Notes under the pieces: generated by a model
The model's input: only the letters and a program-made list of their open reading frames with translations
Databases searched by the model: none
Told to the model about the DNA's origin: nothing
Assembly: GCF_001570565.1 (NCBI RefSeq)
Contig: NZ_BBXE01000015.1
Coordinates: forward strand, 1-64,000
Reading direction: 5' to 3'
DNA length: 64,000 nucleotides
From: Herbidospora yilanensis
GTDB lineage: Bacteria; Actinomycetota; Actinomycetes; Streptosporangiales; Streptosporangiaceae
Position numbers and translations under genes: made by a program
Shown: positions 42,372 to 50,699 of the stretch, in pieces
How the letters are laid out: every line of letters starts with the position of its first letter
How positions within the stretch are numbered: position 1 is the first letter of the stretch

Positions 42372-45300
42372 ATGAACGACTTCTTCGGCACCACCCGCAT
42401 GCGTGAAAACGTCCTCGCCGCCTGGACGGCCTCGCCGGCCAGGTTCCGCGAGGACGCCAATGCCGAGGAGGATTTCGCCCTCGGCGGCTACCGCGACCGC
42501 CTGATCGTCGAGCTGGCCCAGAACGCCGCCGACGCCGCGCTGCGCGCGGGGGTGCCCGGCCGGTTGCGGCTGACCCTGCGCGAGGGCGTGCTCGAGGCCG
42601 CCAACACCGGCGGGCCGCTCGACGCCGCCGGGGTCGAGGGCCTGTCGACGCTCCGGGTCTCCGGCAAGCGCGACGAGGCCGGTGCGGCCGGGCGGTTCGG
42701 CGTCGGCTTCGCGGCCGTCGTCTCGGTCACCGACGAACCCGCCGTCGCCTCCCGGGCGACCGGCGGGGTGCGCTGGTCGCGCGTGCTGACCACCGAGCTG
42801 GTCGCCGCGATCCCCGCGCTGGAGGCCGAGCTGGCCGGGCGTGAGGGCCACGTGCCGCTGCTGCGGTTGCCGTTCCCGGCCGAGCTGACCGTGCCCGAGG
42901 GCTTCGACTCGATCGTGCGGCTGCCGCTGCGCGACGCCGCGGCCGAAGACGCCGTCCGGCGGATGCTCGAAGAGACCAGCCCGGCGCTGCCGCTGGTCAT
43001 GCCCGCGCTGTCGGCCATCGACATCGAGGTCGACGGGGTCTGGCGCAGCGTCACCGCCGCCGGGTGGCACGTCGTCGAGGCGTCGGGCGAGTTCACGCCC
43101 GAGCAGGTGGGCGACCTGTTCGCCGACCGGCCGACCGAGGAGCGGGCGCGTCCGTTCTGGCAGGTGCGCTGGGCCGTCCCGATCGCCGGGGCGGTGGCCC
43201 ACGGGCAGGCGCGCGCGTGGGGCGACCAGGCCCGGCGCGACGGCGAGGCGCTGCCGCTGCCGAAAGACGTGCCGTCGTCGGTGCACGCGCCGACGCCCTC
43301 CGACGAACCGCTCGACCTGCCCGCCCTGCTGATCGCCACGTTCCCGCTGGCCACCGACCGGCGTCACGTCGCGACCGGGCCGCTGACCGACTTCCTGGTG
43401 CGCCGCTCGGCCGAGGTCTACTGCGACCTGCTGCGGTCGCTGCCGCGTACGCCCCGGCTGCTCGATCTGGTGCCGCAGGTGCTGGCGAAGGGCGAGCTCG
43501 ACGCGGCGATCCGGGGCGAGATCCTCGCCCTGCTGCCCGACCTGCCGCTGCTGCCCGCGATCTCGCCGCCCGAGGAGCCCTCCGAGCGCTACGCCGAGAT
43601 CGTCAACGCCCGGCGCGCGGCCGACGGGCTGGTGCCGGTCTCCTTCGCCGAAGACGACGAGCTGGTCATCGCCGGGCGCGACGCCCGCGTGGTGGCCGGG
43701 CCCGGCGAGTTCCTGACGATGGTGGCCGACATGGTGCCCGGCCTGCTCCCGGCCGGATGGCCGGTGCGCCACCACGCGCTGCCCGGCCTGGGCATCCGCA
43801 AGGTCGAGCTGGCCGACGTGATCGACATGCTGACCGGCGACGCCGTGAAGGACCGCGAGCCGGCCTGGTGGCGGGCGCTCTACCAGGTGCTCCCGGCCGA
43901 CGACCTCGAAGCGATCGGGGCGGTCGGGGTGCCGCTGGCCGACGGGCGGCTGGTGCGGGGCGCCCGGGGCACGCTCGTCATGACCGACGGCGAGAAGGCG
44001 CTGGACGCGGCGCTGCTGGCGCCGCTGGGCCTGCGGATCGTCCACCACGACGCCGCCCACCCGCTGCTGCTGCGGCTGGGGGCGGCCGAGGCGACGCCGC
44101 GGACCGTCCTCGACGATCCGCTCACCCACGCCGCCGTCACCGAGTCGGCCGGGTCGGCCGACCCCGAGCCGGTCGCGCAGGCGGTGCTGGCCCTGGTCGA
44201 CGCCGCCGGGCTGGCCGCCGGCGAGGCGCCCTGGCTGGCCGCGCTGGCGCTGCGCGGCGCCGACGGCGAGGTCTACGCCGCCGGCGACCTGCTGCTCGAA
44301 GGCGGCGACCTGGCCAGGCTGATCGACCAGGAGGCCCCGTTCGCGGCGCCCGACCTGGTGGAGAAGTTCGGTTCGCGGGTGCTGGCCGCCGCGGGCGTGC
44401 TCGACGGGTTCGCCGTGGTCAACGACGCCGACGTGGTCCTCGACCCCGACGACTGCGACCACGACCTCGACCGTGAAGACGAGTGGCTCGACGCGGTCCT
44501 CGACCTGCTGCCCGACCTCGACGTGCCGCCGGTGGCGCGCGAGTTCACCGCCGTGCGCGACCTCGAATACGTCGCCGACTGGGCCGCCGCGCTGCCGCTG
44601 CTGGCCCGGCCGCCGCTGCGTGCCGCGCTGCAGCCGATGCGGGTGGTCGCGAACGGCGAGGTCCACGAGGTGCCCTCCTACACCGGCTGGTGGCTGGCCC
44701 ACCACCCGGTGATCGACGGGAAGCCGCCGACCTCCCTGCGGCTGCCGTCGGCCGACCCCCTTCTCTTCGGTCTGTACGCCGACGCGCCCCCCGTCGCCGA
44801 CGAGGCCGCCCTCACGATGATCGGGGTGCGCTCCACCCTGGCCGACCTGCTCGCCTCCCACGGCGGCCCCGAGGAGCTGCTCGACCTGATGGCCGACGCC
44901 ACGCGGCCCGTCGACCGGGCCCAGCTCCGCGCCCTGTGGAAGGCGCTGGCGGAGGTCAGCCCCGAACGGGTGAGCCCTCCTGCGGCGGTCCGGGCGGTGC
45001 AGAACGGCGAGATCGTGGTCGCCGACGTCGACGGAGAGCTGGAGCCGGTCGTCGTCGAGGCGCCCGACCTGCTCGCGCTGGTGGCCGACCGGCCGCTCGT
45101 GCTGGTCGGGTTCGACCAGGCCGAGGCGTTGTCGGAGGTGCTCGACCTGCCGCTCGTCGGCGAGGTCGTCACCGGCGACGTCACCTCGTCGGGCGAGGAG
45201 ACCCCGGTTCCCCCGCAGGTGCGCAGGCTGCTGCCGGGGACGCCCGGTTCGTACGTGCGGCATGAGGAGCTGCTCGTCGACGGCAGGCCGGTGCCGTGGC

Positions 45301-45461
45301 GGTTCTTCGAGGGCCGGGTGCACGCGTCCGGTGTCGAGGGGCTGGCGCGCGGGCTGGCGTGGGCGGCCGGGCAGTGGGGCGACCGGCTCGCGGTCGAGGC
45401 GCTGCTGCGTGATCCCGACCGGGTTCCGCTGCTGCTGGCCGAGGCCGACCTCGACGGCTGA
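42372..45461 (+). CDS. Sacsin/Hsp90-like GHKL ATPase protein
   Basis: A very large protein, 1029 aa, with an N-terminal ATPase domain of the Hsp90/sacsin type. The N-box is VELAQNAADAAL (about residues 47-58), and the second glycine motif is RFGVGFAAVVSVTDEPAV. The DxGxxG position is replaced by NTGGPLDAAGV. The remaining 850 residues are acidic, Leu/Val/Pro-rich and show no recognisable enzyme motif. Actinobacterial relatives are annotated as sacsin N-terminal ATPase-like proteins. A chaperone or stress-switch role is inferred. ATG at 42372 (6 nt after GGAAG) is preferred over the adjacent GTG. Confidence 0.85.
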   Translation: MNDFFGTTRMRENVLAAWTASPARFREDANAEEDFALGGYRDRLIVELAQNAADAALRAGVPGRLRLTLREGVLEAANTGGPLDAAGVEGLSTLRVSGKRDEAGAAGRFGVGFAAVVSVTDEPAVASRATGGVRWSRVLTTELVAAIPALEAELAGREGHVPLLRLPFPAELTVPEGFDSIVRLPLRDAAAEDAVRRMLEETSPALPLVMPALSAIDIEVDGVWRSVTAAGWHVVEASGEFTPEQVGDLFADRPTEERARPFWQVRWAVPIAGAVAHGQARAWGDQARRDGEALPLPKDVPSSVHAPTPSDEPLDLPALLIATFPLATDRRHVATGPLTDFLVRRSAEVYCDLLRSLPRTPRLLDLVPQVLAKGELDAAIRGEILALLPDLPLLPAISPPEEPSERYAEIVNARRAADGLVPVSFAEDDELVIAGRDARVVAGPGEFLTMVADMVPGLLPAGWPVRHHALPGLGIRKVELADVIDMLTGDAVKDREPAWWRALYQVLPADDLEAIGAVGVPLADGRLVRGARGTLVMTDGEKALDAALLAPLGLRIVHHDAAHPLLLRLGAAEATPRTVLDDPLTHAAVTESAGSADPEPVAQAVLALVDAAGLAAGEAPWLAALALRGADGEVYAAGDLLLEGGDLARLIDQEAPFAAPDLVEKFGSRVLAAAGVLDGFAVVNDADVVLDPDDCDHDLDREDEWLDAVLDLLPDLDVPPVAREFTAVRDLEYVADWAAALPLLARPPLRAALQPMRVVANGEVHEVPSYTGWWLAHHPVIDGKPPTSLRLPSADPLLFGLYADAPPVADEAALTMIGVRSTLADLLASHGGPEELLDLMADATRPVDRAQLRALWKALAEVSPERVSPPAAVRAVQNGEIVVADVDGELEPVVVEAPDLLALVADRPLVLVGFDQAEALSEVLDLPLVGEVVTGDVTSSGEETPVPPQVRRLLPGTPGSYVRHEELLVDGRPVPWRFFEGRVHASGVEGLARGLAWAAGQWGDRLAVEALLRDPDRVPLLLAEADLDG

Positions 45462-45473
45462 AACACTGCCAGG

Positions 45474-46214
45474 GTGGAACGTCACCTGATCAGTCACATC
45501 GCGCACACCGACCACCCCATCGCCGCTCCGGTGAGCGGTCAGACCGTCACGCGCATCCTGCGCCGGGCCAAACTCGGGGCCCAGCCGCGTGTCCTCGACA
45601 TCGGCTGCGGCCACGGGGTCTGGACGCTCCGCGCCCTGGCCATGCACGAGGACGCCACCGCCGACGCGGTCGACGTGCACCGCGAGGGCCTGGAGTCGTG
45701 CCGGATCATGGCCGAGCGGCAGGGCCTCGACCACCAGCTCACCCTGCACCACACGCCGGCCGCCGACTACCGCAACGGCCTCTACGACCTGGTGATGTGC
45801 GTCGGCGCGACGCACGCCTACGGCGGTCTGGTGGAAACCGCCAACGCCGTCAAGCAGCACCTCAAGCCGGGCGGCCTCGCGCTGATCGGGGAGGGCTTCT
45901 GGGAGGTCCCGCCGAACGCCGAGACGCTGATCACGCTGGGCGCCGAACCGGGGGAGTACGCCGACCTGGCCGGCACCGTCGAACGCGCCGAGAGCGCGGG
46001 CTACGCGACGGTCTACGCCTACACCAGCGAACTGTCCGAGTGGGACGACTACGAGTGGTCGTGGACCGGCAGCCTGCTGCGCTGGGCGGTCGACCATCCC
46101 GGCCCCGACGGCGACACGGCGCGGGCGGCGGCGCTGGCCCACCGCGACATGTGGCTCAAGGGCTACCGGGGGGTGCTGGGTTTCGTGACGCTCCTGCTGA
46201 AGCGGACGAACTGA
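45474..46214 (+). CDS. Class I SAM-dependent methyltransferase
   Basis: A 246-residue methyltransferase with motif I VLDIGCGHGVWTLRAL (SAM binding), motif II acidic residue in ADAVDVHREG, and motif post-I DLVMCVGATHAYGG. The acceptor is unknown. It starts with GTG 12 bp after the ATPase gene, suggesting one operon. Its 3' end overlaps the convergent DUF2530 gene by 59 bp. Confidence 0.9.
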   Translation: MERHLISHIAHTDHPIAAPVSGQTVTRILRRAKLGAQPRVLDIGCGHGVWTLRALAMHEDATADAVDVHREGLESCRIMAERQGLDHQLTLHHTPAADYRNGLYDLVMCVGATHAYGGLVETANAVKQHLKPGGLALIGEGFWEVPPNAETLITLGAEPGEYADLAGTVERAESAGYATVYAYTSELSEWDDYEWSWTGSLLRWAVDHPGPDGDTARAAALAHRDMWLKGYRGVLGFVTLLLKRTN

Positions 46215-46419
46215 TCTTCCGATCGCGCCGGCGGACGAACCAGAGCCCGAAGAAGCCCATGCCGATCCCGGCCACGCAGGTCCACGAGTACCAGCTCTGG
46301 TCGGGCCGGACGATCAGCAAGACGATGAGGGCGATCGCCCACACGACGATGCCGACCGTGATCGTCGCGGAGTCGTTGGTCTTGAGGGGCTCTGGATCGG
46401 GCCGCCGCTGCTGGGTCAC
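46156..46419 (-). CDS. DUF2530 small membrane protein
   Basis: An 87-residue protein with two spans (ATITVGIVVWAIALIVLLIV and WTCVAGIGMGFFGLWFV) followed by a basic RRRDRK stop-transfer. This matches the DUF2530 family of actinobacteria, usually next to purine permeases, as here. The start is GTG at 46419. Its last residues lie across the methyltransferase 3' end. Confidence 0.85.
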   Translation of the reverse strand: MTQQRRPDPEPLKTNDSATITVGIVVWAIALIVLLIVRPDQSWYSWTCVAGIGMGFFGLWFVRRRDRKISSSASAGASRNPAPPGSP

Positions 46420-46567
46420 CCTGTCAGCCTAAACGTCACCCTAAATCCGGCAGGTCACAACTGGCCCACGTGAGATTCGACGCGGGTCGCGTACGAAACC
46501 GCAACGAAAAAGTCACGTCGGCGACCTGGGTCTTTTCCCTGGTGGTAAGGGGTGTCACTCTGCGCAC

Positions 46568-48040
46568 GTGAGTGACGTCAAAACCCCCCAAAGCAGTAGT
46601 TTCCTCGACACCTACTTCAAGATTTCGGCTCGGGGCTCGTCGGTCGGCGCGGAGGTTCGTGGTGGTCTGGCCACGTTCTTCACGATGGCCTACATCGTCG
46701 TGCTCAACCCGATCATCCTGGGCTTCGTCCAGGACGCCGACGGCCAGTTCCTCGGCGACGGGTCGGCTCCGAACCTGTCGCTGATCGCCGTCGCGACCGC
46801 GCTGGTGGCCGGCCTGCTGACCATTCTGATGGGCGTGGTGGCGAACGTGCCCTTCGCCCTGGCGGCGGGTCTGGGTCTCAACGCGTTCGTCGCCTACGGC
46901 ATCGCCTCCCAGGTCTCCTGGGAGGACGCCATGGGCCTGGTCGTCCTCGAAGGCCTGGTCATCCTGGTGCTGGTGCTGACCGGGTTCCGGACGGCCGTCT
47001 TCCACGCCATCCCGGCGAGCCTGAAGACCGCGATCTCGGTGGGCATCGGCCTGTTCATCGCGCTCATCGGCTTCGTGGACGCCGGGTTCGTGCGCAAGAC
47101 GGCCGCCCCGGCGCCGCCTCTGGAGCTGGGCATCGGCGGCGGGCTGACGTCGTGGCCGATCCTGGTGTTCGTGGTCGGCCTGCTCGGCACCGCGCTGCTG
47201 GTGGCGCGCAAGGTGAAGGGCGCGATCCTGATCGGCATCGTCGGCGCGACGATCTTCGCGATCGTCGTCCAGGCGATCGGGAACATCGGCCCGGCCGTCG
47301 ACGGCGACAAGACCAACGCGCAGGGCTGGGGCCTCAACGTGCCCGCGCTGCCGGGGCTCGACCAGATCTTCGCGCTGCCCGACTTCTCGCTGATCGGCCA
47401 GTTCAGCCTGTTCGGGGCGTTCACCAAGTTGTCGGTCGTGCTGGCCGTGCTGCTGGTGTTCACGCTGCTGATCACCGACTTCTTCGACACGATGGGCACC
47501 ATCGTGGGCGTCGGCAAGCAGGCGGACCTGGTGCAGGCCGACGGCACGCTGCCGAAGACCAAGGAGATCCTCCTGGTCGACTCGATCGCCGCCGCCGCCG
47601 GTGGCGCCGCGTCGGTGTCGTCGAACACGACCTACATCGAGTCGGCCTCGGGTGTCGGCGAGGGCGCGCGGACCGGGCTCGCCTCGGTGGTGACCGGGCT
47701 GCTGTTCCTCGCGTCGATGTTCCTCGCGCCGCTGGTCAACATCATTCCGTACGAGGCCGCGGCGCCCGCGCTGGTGGTGGTCGGCTTCCTGATGATGACC
47801 TCGATCCGGGAGATCGACTTCACCGACCTGGAGATCGCGATCCCGGCGTTCTTCACGATCGTGCTGATGCCGTTCACCTACTCGATCGCCAACGGCATCG
47901 GGGCCGGGTTCATCACCTATGTGCTGATCAAGGCGGCGAAGGGCAAGGCGTCCGAGGTGCACCCGCTGATGTGGCTGGTGGCCGTGCTGTTCACGATCTA
48001 CTTCGCGCTCGGCCCGATCAAGATTCTCTTCGGCTTCTGA
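46568..48040 (+). CDS. NCS2-family purine permease (AzgA-like)
   Basis: Nucleobase transporter of 490 aa with about 12 or more spans. Family signatures: EVRGGLATFFTMAYIVVLNP at the first span, ANVPFALAAGLGLNAFVAYG, LITDFFDTMGTIVGVGKQA (the FFDTxGT motif typical of guanine/hypoxanthine permeases) and SSNTTYIESASGVGEGARTG. The start is GTG at 46568. No purine riboswitch is seen in the 148-bp upstream gap. Its stop codon lies inside a TGAAACTTTCA palindrome. Confidence 0.95.
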   Translation: MSDVKTPQSSSFLDTYFKISARGSSVGAEVRGGLATFFTMAYIVVLNPIILGFVQDADGQFLGDGSAPNLSLIAVATALVAGLLTILMGVVANVPFALAAGLGLNAFVAYGIASQVSWEDAMGLVVLEGLVILVLVLTGFRTAVFHAIPASLKTAISVGIGLFIALIGFVDAGFVRKTAAPAPPLELGIGGGLTSWPILVFVVGLLGTALLVARKVKGAILIGIVGATIFAIVVQAIGNIGPAVDGDKTNAQGWGLNVPALPGLDQIFALPDFSLIGQFSLFGAFTKLSVVLAVLLVFTLLITDFFDTMGTIVGVGKQADLVQADGTLPKTKEILLVDSIAAAAGGAASVSSNTTYIESASGVGEGARTGLASVVTGLLFLASMFLAPLVNIIPYEAAAPALVVVGFLMMTSIREIDFTDLEIAIPAFFTIVLMPFTYSIANGIGAGFITYVLIKAAKGKASEVHPLMWLVAVLFTIYFALGPIKILFGF

Positions 48041-48048
48041 AACTTTCA
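48038..48048. promoter_or_regulatory. TGAAA-C-TTTCA palindrome, xylanase upstream element
   Basis: A perfect 11-bp palindrome overlapping the permease stop, 138 bp upstream of the xylanase start. GAAA/TTTC palindromes of this form occur in front of xylanase genes of Streptomyces and are thought to be repressor sites. Relatedness to the 48159-48172 palindrome supports a pair of operators. Confidence 0.5.
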
Positions 48049-48158
48049 ACTATCTGCCGATAGATTGCTGGATCTCCGCAGGACTCCCCGCGTCGCACGG
48101 CTGGCTCATTGACCGCGTTTTGCGGCCAATTCTAGCCTTCCGTGCGACACGGGAGTTA

Positions 48159-48172
48159 CCGAAAAGTTTCGG
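48159..48172. promoter_or_regulatory. CCGAAA-AG-TTTCGG palindrome, xylanase operator
   Basis: A perfect 14-bp palindrome ending one base before AACAGGAG, the ribosome-binding region of the xylanase. A repressor bound here would block transcription or initiation. The same GAAA...TTTC core as at 48038-48048. Confidence 0.65.
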
Positions 48173-48185
48173 AACAGGAGATCCA

Positions 48186-50126
48186 GTGCGTACCTTCAAA
48201 TGGCGATCTCTGGCGGCGGCGGCCTGCGCCCTCGCCACGGCCGCCGCGACGGTGCTCGTCGCCACGCCGGCCTCGGCCAGCGCGGCGTTGCGTGTGCACG
48301 CCCAGGCGCGCGGCAAGTTCATCGGCACCGCTCTGGCGACCTCGCCGCTGGCCAACGAGACGGCGTACCGGAACATCGCGGGCAGCGAGTTCAACCAGAT
48401 CACGGCCGAGAACGCGATGAAGTGGAGCGACACCGAGCCGAACGACAACCAGTACACGTTCTCCGGGGCCGACCAGATCGTCAACTTCGCCACCGCGAAC
48501 AACCAGCAGGTGCACGGCCACACCCTCGTCTGGCACCAGCAGACCCCCGGCTGGGTGCAGGGGCTGTCGGCCACCAACATGCGCAACGCCATGAACGATC
48601 ACATCGCGACGGTCGTGGGCCGCTACGCCAACAACCCCACGGTCGTCTCGTGGGACGTGGTGAACGAGGTGTTCGAGGAGAACGGCAGCTTCCGCTCGTC
48701 GTTCTGGTACAACACGCTGGGCTCCGGCTTCATCGCCGACGCCTTCCGCGCCGCCCGCGCCGCCGACCCCGACGCCCGGTTGTGCATCAACGACTACAAC
48801 GTCGAAGGCATCAACGCCAAGAGCACCGCGATGTACAACCTGGTCTCGCAGCTCCGGTCGCAGGGCGTGCCGGTCGACTGCGTCGGCTTCCAGTCGCACC
48901 TCTCCACCCAGTACGGCTTCCCGAACGACCTCCAGCAGAACCTCCAGCGCTTCGCCAACCTCGGTGTGCAGGTCAGGATCACCGAGCTCGACGTCCGCAT
49001 CCAGGGTTCGCGCACCTCGGCCAAGGACACCCAGCAGGCGACCTACTACAGCAACGTGGTGAACGCCTGTCTCGCCGTCACGGCCTGCGCCGGTGTGACG
49101 ATCTGGGGCTTCACCGACAAGTACTCGTGGGTCCCGGACACCTTCCCGGGTGAGGGCTTCGCGCTGATCTACGACAACAACTACTCGCAGAAGCCGGCGT
49201 ACACGGCGGTCCACAACGCCCTCGACAACGGCAGCACGACCGACACGACACCACCTTCGACACCGGGCGCCCCGACCGCGTCCGGCGTCACCTCGTCGGG
49301 CGCCACCCTGTCGTGGACGGCCTCGACCGACTCGGGCGGCTCGGGTCTGGCCGGATACAACGTCTACAACTCCTCCGGTACGCAGATCGCCACGTCCACC
49401 ACCAACTCGGTGACCCTGACGGGCCTGTCGGCCAACACGGCCTACACGGTCTACGTCCGGGCGAGGGACGGCGCGGGCAACCTGTCGTCCAACTCGACCT
49501 CCACCACCTTCACCACCACGGGCGGCACCAGCGACACCACGGCCCCCACCACCCCCGGCACCCCCACAGCCTCCAACATCACCTCGTCTGGGGCCACCCT
49601 GTCGTGGACGGCCTCGACCGACTCGGGCGGCTCGGGCCTGGCCGGGTACAACGTCTACAACTCGGGCGGTACGCAGATCGCGACGTCCACGACGAACTCG
49701 GTGGCCCTGACCGGGCTGTCGGCGTCGACGGACTACACGGTCTACGTCCGGGCGCGGGACGGCGCGGGCAACCTGTCGTCCAACTCGCCCTCGGTCACCT
49801 TCACCACCACGGGCGGCACCTCCGGCGGCTGCTCGGCCACCGGCACGGTGCAGACCCAGTGGGGCGGCGGGTACGTCGTCCAGCCGGTGACCGTGACTAA
49901 CGGCAGCTCCGCGCGCACCTCGTGGACGGTGACCTTCACCCTGCCCTCCGGCCACACCATCGTCGGCTCCTGGAACGCCACCCTCACGGTGTCCGGGAAC
50001 ACGGTGACGGCCCGCAACGCCGCCTACAACGGCAACCTGGGCTCCGGCGCCAGCACGACGTTCGGCTTCCAGGTGGCGCGTCCCAACAGTGACACCTCGA
50101 CGGCGTCGGGATACACCTGCGCCTGA
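48186..50126 (+). CDS. Secreted GH10 endo-1,4-beta-xylanase with two FN3 domains and CBM2
   Basis: Extracellular xylan-degrading enzyme, 646 aa. Signal peptide residues 1-34 (ends ASASA). GH10 barrel residues about 40-350 with acid/base Glu161 (SWDVVNEVF) and nucleophile Glu267 (RITELDVR). Two fibronectin-III modules (about 355-445 and 452-543) are nearly identical, repeating with a 291-bp period. The C-terminal CBM2 (about 547-646) begins and ends with Cys and has Trp residues in TQWGGGYVV and SWNATL for polysaccharide binding. GTG start at 48186 with AGGAG seven bases upstream. It is monocistronic with its own operators and terminator. Confidence 0.97.
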   Translation: MRTFKWRSLAAAACALATAAATVLVATPASASAALRVHAQARGKFIGTALATSPLANETAYRNIAGSEFNQITAENAMKWSDTEPNDNQYTFSGADQIVNFATANNQQVHGHTLVWHQQTPGWVQGLSATNMRNAMNDHIATVVGRYANNPTVVSWDVVNEVFEENGSFRSSFWYNTLGSGFIADAFRAARAADPDARLCINDYNVEGINAKSTAMYNLVSQLRSQGVPVDCVGFQSHLSTQYGFPNDLQQNLQRFANLGVQVRITELDVRIQGSRTSAKDTQQATYYSNVVNACLAVTACAGVTIWGFTDKYSWVPDTFPGEGFALIYDNNYSQKPAYTAVHNALDNGSTTDTTPPSTPGAPTASGVTSSGATLSWTASTDSGGSGLAGYNVYNSSGTQIATSTTNSVTLTGLSANTAYTVYVRARDGAGNLSSNSTSTTFTTTGGTSDTTAPTTPGTPTASNITSSGATLSWTASTDSGGSGLAGYNVYNSGGTQIATSTTNSVALTGLSASTDYTVYVRARDGAGNLSSNSPSVTFTTTGGTSGGCSATGTVQTQWGGGYVVQPVTVTNGSSARTSWTVTFTLPSGHTIVGSWNATLTVSGNTVTARNAAYNGNLGSGASTTFGFQVARPNSDTSTASGYTCA

Positions 50127-50134
50127 TTCTTGAC

Positions 50135-50173
50135 CCGGGCACGGCCTCCCGCGGGGGCCGTGCCCGGCCTTTT
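50135..50173 (+). terminator. Xylanase terminator
   Basis: A perfect 12-bp stem CCGGGCACGGCC (50135-50146) with GGCCGTGCCCGG (50156-50167), then CCTTTTC. Starts 9 bp after the xylanase stop. Confidence 0.92.
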
Positions 50174-50217
50174 CGGGGAAGGTATCCCTGAGCAGGAATG
50201 CCAAGGTGTGCCATATA

Positions 50218-50245
50218 GTTAGCAAAGGTAATGACTCATGCTAAC
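50218..50245. promoter_or_regulatory. MarR-type operator around the marR start
   Basis: GTTAGC (50218-50223) and GCTAAC (50240-50245) form an inverted repeat spanning the ATG at 50238. Inside it, TTAGC-AAA-GGTAA (50219-50231) is a 13-bp near-palindrome of the form used by MarR proteins. It fits autorepression of the MarR-MFS operon. Confidence 0.6.
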
Positions 50246-50699
50246 GAATCCTCAGAACACGGATCCGGCTGCGAACCTGCGCAGCGACGCCGGTCTGGCG
50301 TCCGCGCTGCGCGTGTCGCTGGCCCGGCTGACCCGTCGCCTGCGCAAACAGGCCGTGGGTCACATCCTGACGCCCACACAGCTCGCGGCCCTGGCCGCCG
50401 TCGAGCGGCACACCACGATGACCCCCGGCGAGCTGGCCGAGCACGAGAAGGTGCAGCCGCCCTCGATGACCAGGGTGGTCACCCATCTGGAGGAACGCGG
50501 CCTGCTGACCCGCTCCCCCCACCCCACCGACCGTCGTCAGGTGACCCTGTCGGTCACCCCGGCGGGCGCCGCCCTGCTCAAAGAGGAACGCCGCCGCAAG
50601 GAGGCCTGGCTGGCCCAGCGCCTCGGCGAGCTGACGGCGGAGGAGAAGGCGACCCTGCGCCGGGCCGCCCCCATCCTGGAAAAGCTCTCCCAAATGTGA
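50238..50699 (+). CDS. MarR-family transcriptional regulator
   Basis: A 153-residue winged-helix regulator. The HTH region TPTQLAALAAVERHTTMTPGELAEHEKVQPPSMTRVVTHLEERGLL (read in parts) and the wing RSPHPTDRRQVTLSVTPAG are typical, including the conserved DRR. ATG at 50238 follows AAAGG. The stop overlaps the MFS GTG start, so regulator and transporter are coupled; it probably represses its own operon until an efflux substrate binds. Confidence 0.93.
   Translation: MLTNPQNTDPAANLRSDAGLASALRVSLARLTRRLRKQAVGHILTPTQLAALAAVERHTTMTPGELAEHEKVQPPSMTRVVTHLEERGLLTRSPHPTDRRQVTLSVTPAGAALLKEERRRKEAWLAQRLGELTAEEKATLRRAAPILEKLSQM

Noticed and set aside
42321..46142. A 1273-codon open frame on the minus strand across the ATPase and methyltransferase genes
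   Set aside because: It is Gly/Arg/Val-rich without family motifs and is the antisense shadow of high-GC coding sequence; the plus-strand genes have clear domains.
46420..46567. Purine riboswitch before the NCS2 permease
   Set aside because: No purine-aptamer core sequences could be recognised.
49244..49815. Regular repeats suggesting a CRISPR or satellite array
   Set aside because: They are two in-frame FN3 protein modules of 97 residues, not short direct repeats with unique spacers.
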